This document shows, one piece after another, positions 1 through 8,569 of a stretch of DNA of 64,000 nt. Origin of the DNA: Prevotella sp902465605 (lineage in GTDB: Bacteria > Bacteroidota > Bacteroidia > Bacteroidales > Bacteroidaceae); assembly GCA_902465605.1 (NCBI GenBank), contig CABQNT010000003.1, positions 124,001-188,000 of the forward strand. Reading direction: 5' to 3'. The position numbers and the translations under genes were made by a program. Every line of letters begins with the position of its first letter. The stretch's first letter is position 1. A model generated the notes under the pieces. The model did not search any database, was not told the origin of the DNA, and saw only the letters and a program-made list of their open reading frames with translations.

Positions 1-1096
1 CCACCTCTATGTTGATATGGAACTTGTCTGCTTGTACTTGGTTGGCCTTTATGGCATAATCAATCAGCTCTATTGGCCTTGTGATATGAGGTTTGAGCTG
101 CAATACTCCGCTTTCTACTTGTGTCATGTTGAGCAATTCGCCCGTGATGCTGAGCAGCCGTTCTCCATTCTCACGGATGCTGTCCGACAATTCTTTTTGC
201 TCTTGGTTGAGACCGCCCACACGATTGTTGGCAAGCAGTTGCTCGCTCATCAGAATGGCTGATATCGGGGTTTTCAATTCATGGGATATCGTTGAGATGA
301 ATGTTGTCTTTGCCACATCTAGTTTGTGAAACTCGGTGATGTTTTTCAGCATAATCACTGTACCGCTTTCTTTTATGCTTCCCTCGTGGTCTGTCATTCT
401 TACAGGCAGATATTTCACCTGGAAATAACTCTCTTTGTTGTCGGCATAGATTTTCAGTGGCTCTGTCTTTTTCTCGTCGGTCTCATGTACCTTATGTCTG
501 TCCATCCCTACCAGTAGTCGGCGCAGCAGGTCGTTGCGCATGGCTGTTTCCTGTGCTGACTTTCCCACGACATCCTCACGTCGGAGATTGAGAATGCTGA
601 GTGCCTCATTGTTGATGAAATAGAGTGTCAGTTTATGGTCTAAGCAGACGATAGGTTCGTCGATAGAGTCGATGATGGTCTCTATGTACTGTTTTGACAC
701 CTTCAGTTTCGAAAGCGATGAGTTGTGGTAATCACGCAGACGGCATGCCATTTGGTTGAAATTGGTGGATAACTGCTCCATGGCCTCACCACCATGGAGG
801 TGCAACTGAGTATCGTAGTTGTGGTTGGCAATCTCGTTGATGCTTTTGGTCAGTTCCTGGAAAGGGCGGGTGATATACTCCGGCAATTTCAGAAGCATCC
901 ATACTCCCACGGCGATGCTCAATCCGCCAAACAGCAACAACAGAGTCAAGGCTCTCGTCAGACCATAGTCTGCCACAGGAGAAGTAGGTTCTGTGGCTGT
1001 GAGTATCTGCAGGCTGATGACGGAAAGCACCACCAAACCGATGATGAGCGACACTAGAATACCCACTGAGAGTGTAAGTTTTTCTTTTGCAGTCAT
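1..1096 (-). CDS. Sensor histidine kinase (HAMP-PAS-HisKA), C-terminus cut by window edge
   Basis: The first 365 codons of a membrane histidine kinase are visible; the rest, including the ATPase domain, lies beyond the left edge. The ATG at 1096 is followed by two membrane segments (about residues 8-33 and 46-70) separated by only about a dozen residues, a HAMP region (71-125), a PAS-like domain (130-240) and the H-box FISTISHELKTPISAI, with phospho-accepting His at residue 272. The periplasmic loop is too short to be a sensor domain, so the signal is probably read from the membrane or cytoplasm. It starts 14 bp after a KdpD N-terminal gene and is probably cotranscribed with it and trkH. Inference: this kinase supplies the catalytic half that the KdpD protein lacks. 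The kinase assignment is firm; the KdpD partnership is context only. Confidence 0.88.
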   Translation of the reverse strand, partial: MTAKEKLTLSVGILVSLIIGLVVLSVISLQILTATEPTSPVADYGLTRALTLLLLFGGLSIAVGVWMLLKLPEYITRPFQELTKSINEIANHNYDTQLHLHGGEAMEQLSTNFNQMACRLRDYHNSSLSKLKVSKQYIETIIDSIDEPIVCLDHKLTLYFINNEALSILNLRREDVVGKSAQETAMRNDLLRRLLVGMDRHKVHETDEKKTEPLKIYADNKESYFQVKYLPVRMTDHEGSIKESGTVIMLKNITEFHKLDVAKTTFISTISHELKTPISAILMSEQLLANNRVGGLNQEQKELSDSIRENGERLLSITGELLNMTQVESGVLQLKPHITRPIELIDYAIKANQVQADKFHINIEV

Positions 1097-1110
1097 ATCC
1101 TTTTAATTTT

Positions 1111-2232
1111 TTATGCGAAAATAATTAAATCTACGCCCATTTCTTTCAATTCAGACAACAATTTCCGATAACTTCCTGCACGCATCAGCAAGCGGGGAAA
1201 GGAGAATGATGGTTGTCCCATACAAAGCAGTGTGGCATGCTGCTGTCGGCAGAACTCTGATATACTCTGCGGAATGTTGTCGGAAACCACCTTATGTACT
1301 TGTCCTCCAAGCTGGATGATCAGTTCCAGATGGCTCATCAGATGACGTTGTGAGTCCAAAGGAATGAGGTCGTTGTTCTCGCCACGTGTCTGAACATATA
1401 GTGCCAATAGGTCAGCGTCAAAACTGTCCGCCATTCGTGCAGCCTTGCGGATGATATGTTGCTGTGTTTCGCTATTGCTGCTTACACATACCACAATCCT
1501 TGACGTCCCTTTAGTCCTATATGTTCGTGGCAGTACCTCTTCCTCTACTTTTTTCCCTACTCGAAAGGCTACTTCCCTTAGTGCCAGTTCTCGCAGTTGC
1601 AGGATATTCCCTGCTTGAAAGAAATGGTCAAGGGCTGTTTGTATCTTGTCCTTGGCATATATTTTCCCGGATTTCAGACGTTCCAGAAGCTCTTCGGCCG
1701 TAAGATCAATGTTCACCACTTCGTCGGCTTCTTGCAACACTCGGTCTGGAATGCGTTCCTTCACATCGATGCCTACCATCTCCTTTATCTCATCTTTCAG
1801 ACTCTCTATGTGTTGTATGTTTACCGCAGAGAGTACGTTGATACCGGCATCAAGCAGTTTCATCACATCTTGCCATCGCTTGGCATTGCGTTGTCCCTCC
1901 ACGTTGGAGTGTGCCAACTCATCAACAATTACAATCTCAGGATGAATCTGAAGGATAGCGTCTAAATCCATCTCTTCAATCTCCTTGCCTTTGTAGAACA
2001 CCCGCTTGCGGGGAATCACGGGCAGTCCTTTCAGTGCCCTCACCGTGTCTGCCCGACCATGTGTCTCCACATAGCCTATCTGTACATCTGTGCCGCACCG
2101 TAGCATCTCTCGTGCATCCTGAAGCATGCGAAAGGTCTTGCCCACTCCGGCAATCATTCCGATGTATATCTTGAACCGTCCCCGATGTGACCGTCGTATC
2201 AGGTCAAGAAATTGCTGTATATTTTCTTCCAT
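1111..2232 (-). CDS. kdpD: KdpD N-terminal sensor protein (Kdp + Usp domains, no kinase)
   Basis: The 373-residue product matches only the cytoplasmic N-terminal half of the K+ sensor KdpD. The Kdp domain (about residues 10-215) has a Walker A motif (GMIAGVGKT) and Walker B (IVIVDELAHSN); it is followed by a universal-stress-type domain (about 240-365, GTSRIVVCVSS onward). The four membrane helices, GAF and kinase domains of full-length KdpD (about 890 residues in E. coli) are absent, and the gene ends cleanly, so this is a split form rather than a truncation. I chose the ATG at 2232; an upstream in-frame ATG at 2259 adds nine non-conserved residues. It lies between trkH and a histidine kinase gene on the same strand, suggesting a K+- or turgor-responsive system with the kinase in trans. 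Confidence 0.88.
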   Translation of the reverse strand: MEENIQQFLDLIRRSHRGRFKIYIGMIAGVGKTFRMLQDAREMLRCGTDVQIGYVETHGRADTVRALKGLPVIPRKRVFYKGKEIEEMDLDAILQIHPEIVIVDELAHSNVEGQRNAKRWQDVMKLLDAGINVLSAVNIQHIESLKDEIKEMVGIDVKERIPDRVLQEADEVVNIDLTAEELLERLKSGKIYAKDKIQTALDHFFQAGNILQLRELALREVAFRVGKKVEEEVLPRTYRTKGTSRIVVCVSSNSETQQHIIRKAARMADSFDADLLALYVQTRGENNDLIPLDSQRHLMSHLELIIQLGGQVHKVVSDNIPQSISEFCRQQHATLLCMGQPSFSFPRLLMRAGSYRKLLSELKEMGVDLIIFA

Positions 2233-2288
2233 ATATATATAGCGTTTATTATAATACATTTATTGCCCTTAGGGACAACCATATTTCT

Positions 2289-3785
2289 CTATGACCAACT
2301 GCCACTCCACGTCGATTTGTAGAATATGAGAAGGAAACCGAAAATTTCAAGTCTGCCTATGAGCATCAGTGATGAGAGTATCCATTTGGCGGCATCGGGC
2401 AATGCTGCCCATGAGAAGGCAGGACCGAAGCTGCCTAACCCAGGTCCTACATTACCCATTGCAGAAATCACGGTACTCATGGCTTCTGTAAGTCCTACTC
2501 CGAATACCATCAGCAGTGTCCAGCCGATAAAGGCAACTGACATATAGGCGGCGAAGAATACAAGAACCATTGTCACCAGCTTATTGTCAAAAATACTACC
2601 AGCTCTTATAGGCAATACGGCACGCGGATGCAGTATCTGACGGAACTGGTTGCGTATGCAATGGGCGACTATTATCATTCTGAGATTTTTAATACCTCCA
2701 CTGGTTGACCCTGTGCATCCACCCGACAGCATCGCAAAAATCAGCAGCATCCATGTAAATGACGGCCACAGGTTGTAGTCGTCAGTGGCAAAGCCACACG
2801 AGGTGTGACAAGTAGCCACTTGGAACAGGGATTTGCGGAATGCTTCCTCCACGCCATAGCCGTTGTTCAGGATGAGTGCCGTCGAGATAATCAGGGTAAG
2901 CAGACCTGCGGAGGAGGCGAACCATCTGAGTTCCACGTTTTGCCATAGTTGTTTCCAACTTCCCCTTAAGGCAACAATATAGAGCGAGAAATTGATGGCA
3001 GAAAGCAACATGAACAACGACACCACGTATTCTATATACGGAGAATGCCAATAGGCAATGCTTTCCTGTTTGGTAGAGAAGCCTCCTGTGGCTATGGTGG
3101 CCATGGAATGACACACGGCATCAAATAAGCTCATGCCCCCAACCTTCAAGAGTGCGCTCTCGATGACAGTCAACAAGATATAAACCAAGAATATATACCG
3201 TGCCATGACACGTGTCTTGGGACAAATCTTGTTGTGAGTCACTCCCGTTGCCTCAGAGAGATAGAGCATCTGACTGCTGACACCGAACTCAGGCAAGAGA
3301 ACTATGGAAAAGCAGACAATCCCCAAACCGCCTATCCATTGCGTCAGACTTCTCCAGAATAATATGCCATAAGGCATGCTCTCGATGTTGTCCAATATGG
3401 TGGCTCCTGTGGTGGTGAAACCTGACATTGTCTCAAAGAAAGCGTCGGTAATATTCGGGATGTAGCCGCCCAACAGGTAGGGGAACATTCCGAAAACCGT
3501 GTAAAACACCCAGGAAAGAGCCACCACGATATAGGCTTCATAGCGTGAGGGAGCAGACTTCTTTTTCCGACCATAGACTAACAGCATGATGCTTGCCGCC
3601 AGACATACAGAACACGAAACGGCGAAGGCTATCAAATCTCTCCCGCCATACATCAGGGACACGCAGCAGCATGCTAGCAGCAGTATCGATTCGAATGCCA
3701 AGAGCAAACCTATCAGATAGGCAATAAACCGATAGCTGAGTTCCTTTTCCATATTGGGACTTACCCCGTATTGCTTTATATCCAT
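2289..3785 (-). CDS. trkH: TrkH/KtrB-family potassium transporter
   Basis: About 498 residues with 10-12 hydrophobic segments and the four glycine-containing pore loops of the Trk/Ktr/HKT superfamily: SGFTTTGATIL, ATIATGGFSTK, TSCGFATDD and the last around SAMGNVGPGLG. GCTGSTSGGIK, before the final repeat, is typical of TrkH. It forms the K+-conducting subunit in the inner membrane and normally needs a nucleotide-binding TrkA/KtrA partner, which is not in this window. The chosen start is the ATG at 3785; ATGs at 3794 and 3752 are alternatives. The kdpD-type gene follows after about 56 bp, so this is the first gene of a three-gene potassium unit. No kdpABC genes are seen here. Confidence 0.92.
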   Translation of the reverse strand: MDIKQYGVSPNMEKELSYRFIAYLIGLLLAFESILLLACCCVSLMYGGRDLIAFAVSCSVCLAASIMLLVYGRKKKSAPSRYEAYIVVALSWVFYTVFGMFPYLLGGYIPNITDAFFETMSGFTTTGATILDNIESMPYGILFWRSLTQWIGGLGIVCFSIVLLPEFGVSSQMLYLSEATGVTHNKICPKTRVMARYIFLVYILLTVIESALLKVGGMSLFDAVCHSMATIATGGFSTKQESIAYWHSPYIEYVVSLFMLLSAINFSLYIVALRGSWKQLWQNVELRWFASSAGLLTLIISTALILNNGYGVEEAFRKSLFQVATCHTSCGFATDDYNLWPSFTWMLLIFAMLSGGCTGSTSGGIKNLRMIIVAHCIRNQFRQILHPRAVLPIRAGSIFDNKLVTMVLVFFAAYMSVAFIGWTLLMVFGVGLTEAMSTVISAMGNVGPGLGSFGPAFSWAALPDAAKWILSSLMLIGRLEIFGFLLIFYKSTWSGSWS

Positions 3786-3908
3786 AAATGTCACTTATTA
3801 TACTTACATCACTATATACAAATGGAGTACCAAAGAACTAAGGATGGTAACAAACCGCAGATAATCAGTAAGATATGATTTTACAAAATAAACAACATCC
3901 TTGTAATA

Positions 3909-3927
3909 CCCTTTCATTTTGAAAGGG
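3909..3927. repeat. Perfect 8-bp-stem hairpin in trkH upstream region
   Basis: CCCTTTCA-TTT-TGAAAGGG is a perfect dyad between trkH and the relaxase-like remnant. There is no T-run on either side, so it is not an obvious terminator. It could be an operator or the end of a lost mobile element; nothing in the sequence decides this. Confidence 0.4.
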
Positions 3928-3976
3928 TTGCTTTCCATTCTGACAAAGCGAAATCTTTATTTTTTGCAAACAACTG

Positions 3977-4135
3977 TCATCTCTTTTTCATAGGTTTGTA
4001 TTTATCCTTGTACTTATCTCTCCACGGCAATTCTGATGTTGAACCTCCACCACCAGTGCCTACGTGTGGTTTTGCGGCTCCGCCTGTTGCCAGTTCGATG
4101 GCAGCACTTATAACCGTTACATTCTCTTTTAGCAT
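3977..4135 (-). pseudogene. Short relic resembling the C-terminal tail of a mobilization relaxase
   Basis: A 52-codon reading frame (ATG at 4135, TGA at 3977) has a glycine run followed by a polar tail: HVGTGGGGSTSELPWRDKYK. This resembles the Gly-rich tail that ends many Bacteroidota relaxase/MobB-type proteins, recalled from the family rather than searched. A stop codon lies two codons upstream in frame and no ribosome-binding signal is visible. The catalytic relaxase domain is absent. I read it as the leftover end of an excised or decayed mobilizable element, lying 260 bp from the 3' end of tRNA-Lys. It could instead be a genuine tiny ORF. Confidence 0.4.
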
Positions 4136-4190
4136 AATTTAACTAATTAAATCGACTAAAGGAGTAATTTTGGGGTCATCATATACAAGT

Positions 4191-4236
4191 GGTAACACAT
4201 TTTTGGGGGGGGTGGTAACACATATTGGTAACACAT
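4191..4236. repeat. Three direct copies of GGTAACACAT
   Basis: Identical decamers at 4191-4200, 4214-4223 and 4227-4236, with a run of eight G between the first two. They lie between the relaxase-like relic and tRNA-Lys, where an integration junction or integrase arm site might be expected. No function can be assigned from sequence. Confidence 0.55.
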
Positions 4237-4351
4237 TTTGTTCCCGATAGGGCTTTTTAATTCCCGTTACGTCCTGTTAGCCGCAGGTTCAACATTTAGC
4301 ATAACTTCCTCTAAATGTGCTATTTAGCTAACAAGCGGCTTGTATAAACGG

Positions 4352-4385
4352 AAAAGAGGGCTTCATTGCTGAAATCCTCTTTTTT
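4352..4385 (-). terminator. Hairpin terminator downstream of tRNA-Lys
   Basis: AAAAGAGG at 4352-4359 pairs with CCTCTTTT at 4376-4383. Reading leftward the stem is followed by T-rich sequence. It starts 10 bp beyond the 3' end of the tRNA, as expected for a single-tRNA transcript. The hairpin is A/T-flanked on both sides and could work in either direction. Confidence 0.6.
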
Positions 4386-4394
4386 AGTACTTTG

Positions 4395-4467
4395 TGACTC
4401 GCATGGGGCTCGAACCCATGACCCCAACATTAAAAGTGTTGTGCTCTACCAACTGAGCTAGCGAGTC
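4395..4467 (-). tRNA. tRNA-Lys (anticodon UUU)
   Basis: A full cloverleaf can be drawn: acceptor stem GACTCGC/GCGAGTC with discriminator A, D arm GCTC...GAGC, anticodon arm CAACA-CTTTTAA-TGTTG with anticodon TTT, and T arm with GGTTCGAGCC. CCA is not encoded. A consensus promoter lies 43 bp upstream and a hairpin terminator just downstream, so it is transcribed alone. Confidence 0.96.
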
Positions 4468-4509
4468 TAACCAAAAACTTTCATAAACGATTAATGATGA
4501 AAGCGAGTG

Positions 4510-4540
4510 CAAAGGTATATAGTTTTTTTTGAAACACAAA
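4510..4540 (-). promoter_or_regulatory. Promoter of tRNA-Lys
   Basis: Read on the minus strand this is TTTG (4540-4537), a 19-bp spacer and TACCTTTG (4517-4510), an exact fit to the Bacteroidota -33/-7 consensus. The predicted start lies about 35-40 bp upstream of the mature tRNA. Confidence 0.8.
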
Positions 4541-4813
4541 ACAAAATAGTGTTTTTTTATCGGAATGTCCGTAAGTTCTCACTTTGATTTTGAATTTGCA
4601 CCCCCAATAACTCGTTGGTGAAATAAATGTCATGACAGTATGTGCATGTGAATATTCTTGACAGCGAGGGGCTTCATATTTTGCGTATTTGTAAACCGAC
4701 TGTATGTTGTTAGCAAATACGCCAGCTATGAGCGGTTTTTGAATGGGCTTGTAAATCAATATGTTGCGCATGTAGTGTGTGGTGGTGTGTCTGTTTAACA
4801 AGGATTTTTTTTT

Positions 4814-4925
4814 AAATAGCATTGCTTTTGGGGTACTGTTTACATGCTATTACGCCCCAAGCGCATGCGGTTTTTCGGTCAAAGTGGTGTTCCTTGCATG
4901 TTTAAAGTCATGACTTTTGTGGAAA
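4814..4925. repeat. 22-bp degenerate tandem array (array G), about 5 units
   Basis: ATG, TTG or GTG triplets recur at 4822, 4844, 4865, 4887 and 4910, giving a 21-23 bp period; the units share the CA-rich start and TTTGG-like end of the repeat family seen at six other places here. This is the most diverged array. It fills the long gap between tRNA-Lys and susC; the small reading frames across it are by-products of the repeat. Confidence 0.6.
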
Positions 4926-4940
4926 AATTAGATTTTTCTT

Positions 4941-5030
4941 GCCAAACAGTCGCTTGTTTGCATCCCGCATGCCTATTGATTTTTTCCAGATTGAAAGTTT
5001 TTAAGGACCGTTTTAGGGGCTATATTTGGT
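4941..5030. repeat. Conserved block following array G, shared with 27316-27404
   Basis: From GCCAA at 4941 to the G/T-rich end near 5030 this segment matches 27316-27404 in order: GCCAA, then GCATCC, then GCCTATTGATTTTTTC (identical 16 bp), then AAGTTTT and a GGGG-containing end. Both copies follow a 22-bp array directly and precede a TonB-dependent receptor gene on the same strand. Confidence 0.7.
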
Positions 5031-5207
5031 AAAAAAAGTCAACGTAAGGGACCCGTTTCTACTCTTGCTCATCAGCGTGGTTACCTGCTGCCAACCGACT
5101 TTCTGTCTTTGTTTTGCTGTTTTCAAAGGCTTTGTTGATGTCATGAACTTTTACTTTTTGTAACATTATCTTATTTTGTTTGAAACCTAAACATAATGTG
5201 ATAGGGC

Positions 5208-5215
5208 TAATTTTG
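5208..5215 (+). promoter_or_regulatory. Probable -7 box of susC
   Basis: TAATTTTG fits TAnnTTTG and lies 34 bp before the susC start. A TTTG at 5179-5182 is a possible -33 box, but its 25-bp spacing is longer than the usual 19. Confidence 0.5.
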
Positions 5216-5249
5216 CCGCCATGGTAATTTTATTGTTTTGTTAAAGAAG

Positions 5250-8200
5250 ATGAAAAGATTTTTGGAATGGAGAACGAGTATCACGCTGTTTTTTCTGTTA
5301 GTCTGCGCATTTCCCGTCAAGGCCCAAATGCTCACGCTGAAAGGAAATGTTGTTGATACGCAGGATGAACCACTCATTGGGGTAAGTGTAGTGGAAAAAG
5401 GAACCTCGCATGGCACGATTACTGATGTGAATGGCGATTTCACTTTGAAAGTAGCTGCCAAGACACAGCTTGTTTTTAGTTATGTGGGTTATCAAACCCA
5501 AGTAATCGAATGGAATGGTCGTTCGCCTTTGCACGTCGTTATGAACGATGATCGTAAGGTGCTGGATGAGGTGGTTGTAGTAGGCTATGGCACGCAGAAG
5601 CGTGTGAACCTCACGGGAGCTGTGGCTACGGTGAATGGCAAGGAACTGGAAAACCGTTTGTCGCATTCGGTCACCAACATGTTGCAAGGTTCGGTAGCGG
5701 GTGTCAATGTAACCACCTCGGCAGGAAAACCAGGGTCGACTGGTGCTATCAATATACGTGGTGTCAATTCTATTAACAATGCCGACCCGTTGGTGGTCAT
5801 CGATGGCGTGACAGGTGATGCGGGCGATTTGTCTCGGCTGAATCCGAATGACATTGAGTCTATCTCCGTAGTGAAAGATGCTTCGGCAGCGGCTGTTTAT
5901 GGTGCGCGCGCCGCTTTCGGTGTGATTTTGGTCACCACTAAGTCGGGTAAATCCGCACAAGGCACGATGGGCAAGACCGTACAGGTGCGCTATAGTGGCC
6001 GTTTTGGTTGGGAGCAGCCCACCACCTCGACTGATTATGAGAATCGAGGCTATTGGTCGGTGTACCATGTTAATAAGTTTTGGCAATCGAACAGTGGTAC
6101 CAATTACGTGAATTATACCGATCATGACATGGAAGAGCTGTTGGCACGTGTTAACGACAAGACCGAGAATCCAGAGCGTCCGTGGGTGGTCGAGGAGATG
6201 CGCAACGGCCGCAAACAGTGGGTGTATTATGGCAACTACGACTGGTGGGACATGTTGTTCCGCGAAAAGCGTCCCAGTCAGCAGCACAATGTGTCGGTGA
6301 CGGGTGCGCGCAACGGACTGAGTTACATGCTCTCGGGTAACTATTACCGACAGGAGGGCATGCAGCGCGCACATCCTGACGTGTTCAATCGGTACAACCT
6401 TCGGTCGAAGATTGATTTTGAGATGAGTAAGTGGGCCACATTGTCCAACAACACCTCGTTCTATCAGTCAGACTATACGTCTATTGGTTGTGGCGGGGTA
6501 GAGGATGCCATCGCTCTGAGTGCACGTCATGCCATGGCTTGTTTCCCTATGCAGAACCCAGACGGAAGCTGGATTTATGCCACACCTTATTTAAAATATA
6601 AGGTGGGCAATGGACGACACATCATTTTAAATGAGAATACACACCGCAACCTGGATAAGAAAATCAACTTTGCAAATACCACGCGGTTGGTGATTAAGCC
6701 CATTCAACAGCTGTCGGTGACGGGCGATTTCACTTATCGTTTTTATCAAACCCAACACACCGGACGTACCTCAGAGTTGTGGTATCGCGAATATCCCGAT
6801 GCTCCGCTGGCTTCGTACAATACCGGTGCGGGTGAGAATCAGCTGGATGAGGCTGTGCGCTCTAACTATTTTTATTCTACCAACGTGTTTGCCAATTATG
6901 CTGACACCTTTAATGAGCGTCATCATCTCTCGGCCATGGCTGGTTTCAACCATGAATATTATTATCGCAAGGGCATATCTGCCTGGGGTAGAGACTTGTC
7001 GTCTATCGATTTGGATGACCTCAACCTGGTGGGTCAGAACGAGAACGGAGAGACCGAAACTGGCGTGGGAGGCGGTCAGGCCGAATATGCTTTAGTAGGT
7101 TTCTTTGGACGTGTAAACTACGACTACTTGGGTAGATATCTCTTGGAGTTGAGTGGACGCTATGACGGTTCGTCGCGTTTTGCCAAAGAGTCGCGTTGGG
7201 GTTTTTTCCCATCTGCATCGTTGGGGTGGCGCGTTTCTGAAGAATCTTTCTTCCGTCCAGCCAAACAATGGATTGACAACCTGAAACTGCGCCTCTCGTT
7301 TGGTTCGTTAGGCAACCAGAGTGTATCATCGTACTACACGTATATGCGTTTGGTGTCTATGCACAACTTTAGCAACTATACCTTCGGCGAAGGCAGTGCC
7401 ATGCCAAAGTATTCGTCACTTAGCGCCCCCATATCCGACAATCTTACCTGGGAAACCGTGCAACAATGGAATGGCGGATTTGATATGTCGATGTTTGGAC
7501 AGCGGTTATCTATCGTTACCGATTTCTATGTTCGCAATACCAAGGACATGCTCACCGCCGGTGTGGCGTTGCCATCGGTTTATGGTGCTGCCGTTCCTCG
7601 CATGAATGCCGCAGACATGCGCACGAAGGGATATGAAGTAAGTGTGAACTGGCAAGATAGGTTCAAGCTGCTCAATCGGTTGTTCCGTTATCATGTAGGC
7701 TTTGTGCTGAGCGATTACAAAAGCACCATTACCAAGTACGACAATCCCAACAAGTCGTTTGCTAAGGCCCATTACGTAGGTCAGCGCATTGGTGAGATAT
7801 GGGGCTTTACTACCGATGGACTTTTCAAGACGGATGAAGAGGCCAAAGAATATGCCAAGCAGGTGGATCTTAGTTATAGTAGCGGTCGACTTCGTGGCGG
7901 TTGGCAGGCTGGCGATTTGAAGTTTGTTGATCTCGACGATGATGGCAAGTGGGGCATTGGTCAAAACACGGTTGACAAGCCTGGAGATAGAAAGATATTG
8001 GGCAACTCGTTACCCTCGCTTTCTTATGGCATCACGGCCGGATTCGACTGGTATGGCTTCGATGCTTCGGTATTCTTCCAGGGTACAGGTAACCACTACT
8101 GGTATCCAAGCGGACACAACATGAACTTCTGGGGCGGATTCTCCTATTCTTATCTTACCTATTTGCCCAAGGACTTCTTAGGCAAGCTGTGGTCTGAGGA

Positions 8201-8537
8201 GAATCCCAATTCGTATTTCCCAAGACCACATGCCTATGGCGCCACGGGTGGTTATCTGGCAGAGGTGAACGATCGCTATTTACAAAACATCCGTTACCTA
8301 CGTCTCAAAAATTTATCCATTGGATACACCTTACCTAAGGCTTGGACAAGCCACGTTGGTGTGGAGAAACTAAGACTTTATTTCTCGGGCGAAGACTTGT
8401 ACTACTGGTCACCTTTGAAGAAGAACACTAAGTACATCGATCCAGAGGCAGCCTTCAACAGGAGTAGCGCTGGAAGCAACAATGCGTATTATCCATGGCC
8501 GTCTACCTATATGTTTGGGGTTGACGTGACCTTCTAA
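5250..8537 (+). CDS. SusC/RagA-family TonB-linked outer membrane protein
   Basis: A 1095-residue TonB-dependent transporter with the Bacteroidota SusC layout: signal peptide ending near VKAQ (residue 26), a carboxypeptidase-regulatory-like domain (about 30-110, LKGNVVDTQDEPLIGVSVVE), the TonB-box region DEVVVVGYGTQKRVNLTGAV, a plug domain with LQGSVAGVNV and INIRGVNSI, and a long 22-strand barrel ending in an aromatic residue (VDVTF). With the SusD partner 32 bp downstream it forms the gated channel of a nutrient uptake complex. The start is the ATG at 5250, preceded by AAAGAAG; a TTG at 5238 is in frame but less likely. No glycoside hydrolase, protease or sigma/anti-sigma gene is attached, so the substrate cannot be predicted. 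Confidence 0.97.
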   Translation: MKRFLEWRTSITLFFLLVCAFPVKAQMLTLKGNVVDTQDEPLIGVSVVEKGTSHGTITDVNGDFTLKVAAKTQLVFSYVGYQTQVIEWNGRSPLHVVMNDDRKVLDEVVVVGYGTQKRVNLTGAVATVNGKELENRLSHSVTNMLQGSVAGVNVTTSAGKPGSTGAINIRGVNSINNADPLVVIDGVTGDAGDLSRLNPNDIESISVVKDASAAAVYGARAAFGVILVTTKSGKSAQGTMGKTVQVRYSGRFGWEQPTTSTDYENRGYWSVYHVNKFWQSNSGTNYVNYTDHDMEELLARVNDKTENPERPWVVEEMRNGRKQWVYYGNYDWWDMLFREKRPSQQHNVSVTGARNGLSYMLSGNYYRQEGMQRAHPDVFNRYNLRSKIDFEMSKWATLSNNTSFYQSDYTSIGCGGVEDAIALSARHAMACFPMQNPDGSWIYATPYLKYKVGNGRHIILNENTHRNLDKKINFANTTRLVIKPIQQLSVTGDFTYRFYQTQHTGRTSELWYREYPDAPLASYNTGAGENQLDEAVRSNYFYSTNVFANYADTFNERHHLSAMAGFNHEYYYRKGISAWGRDLSSIDLDDLNLVGQNENGETETGVGGGQAEYALVGFFGRVNYDYLGRYLLELSGRYDGSSRFAKESRWGFFPSASLGWRVSEESFFRPAKQWIDNLKLRLSFGSLGNQSVSSYYTYMRLVSMHNFSNYTFGEGSAMPKYSSLSAPISDNLTWETVQQWNGGFDMSMFGQRLSIVTDFYVRNTKDMLTAGVALPSVYGAAVPRMNAADMRTKGYEVSVNWQDRFKLLNRLFRYHVGFVLSDYKSTITKYDNPNKSFAKAHYVGQRIGEIWGFTTDGLFKTDEEAKEYAKQVDLSYSSGRLRGGWQAGDLKFVDLDDDGKWGIGQNTVDKPGDRKILGNSLPSLSYGITAGFDWYGFDASVFFQGTGNHYWYPSGHNMNFWGGFSYSYLTYLPKDFLGKLWSEENPNSYFPRPHAYGATGGYLAEVNDRYLQNIRYLRLKNLSIGYTLPKAWTSHVGVEKLRLYFSGEDLYYWSPLKKNTKYIDPEAAFNRSSAGSNNAYYPWPSTYMFGVDVTF

Positions 8538-8569
8538 TGGCTTTACAATAATCAAGAAAACAAAGGAAA

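Noticed and set aside
4481..4822. Leftward frame of 113 codons between tRNA-Lys and array G
   Set aside because: It overlaps the tRNA-Lys promoter; composition is A/T-driven and there is no recognisable domain.
4844..5032. Possible 62-residue protein before susC, similar to one at 27162-27455
   Set aside because: The similarity comes from the repeated non-coding array and block; frames have no ribosome-binding signal and the arrays differ by single-base length changes that would shift the frame.
5298..6374. Long antisense reading frame (358 codons) inside susC
   Set aside because: It is the shadow of a highly constrained coding frame; its product has no signal, fold pattern or homology that I recognise, while the susC frame has every family motif.
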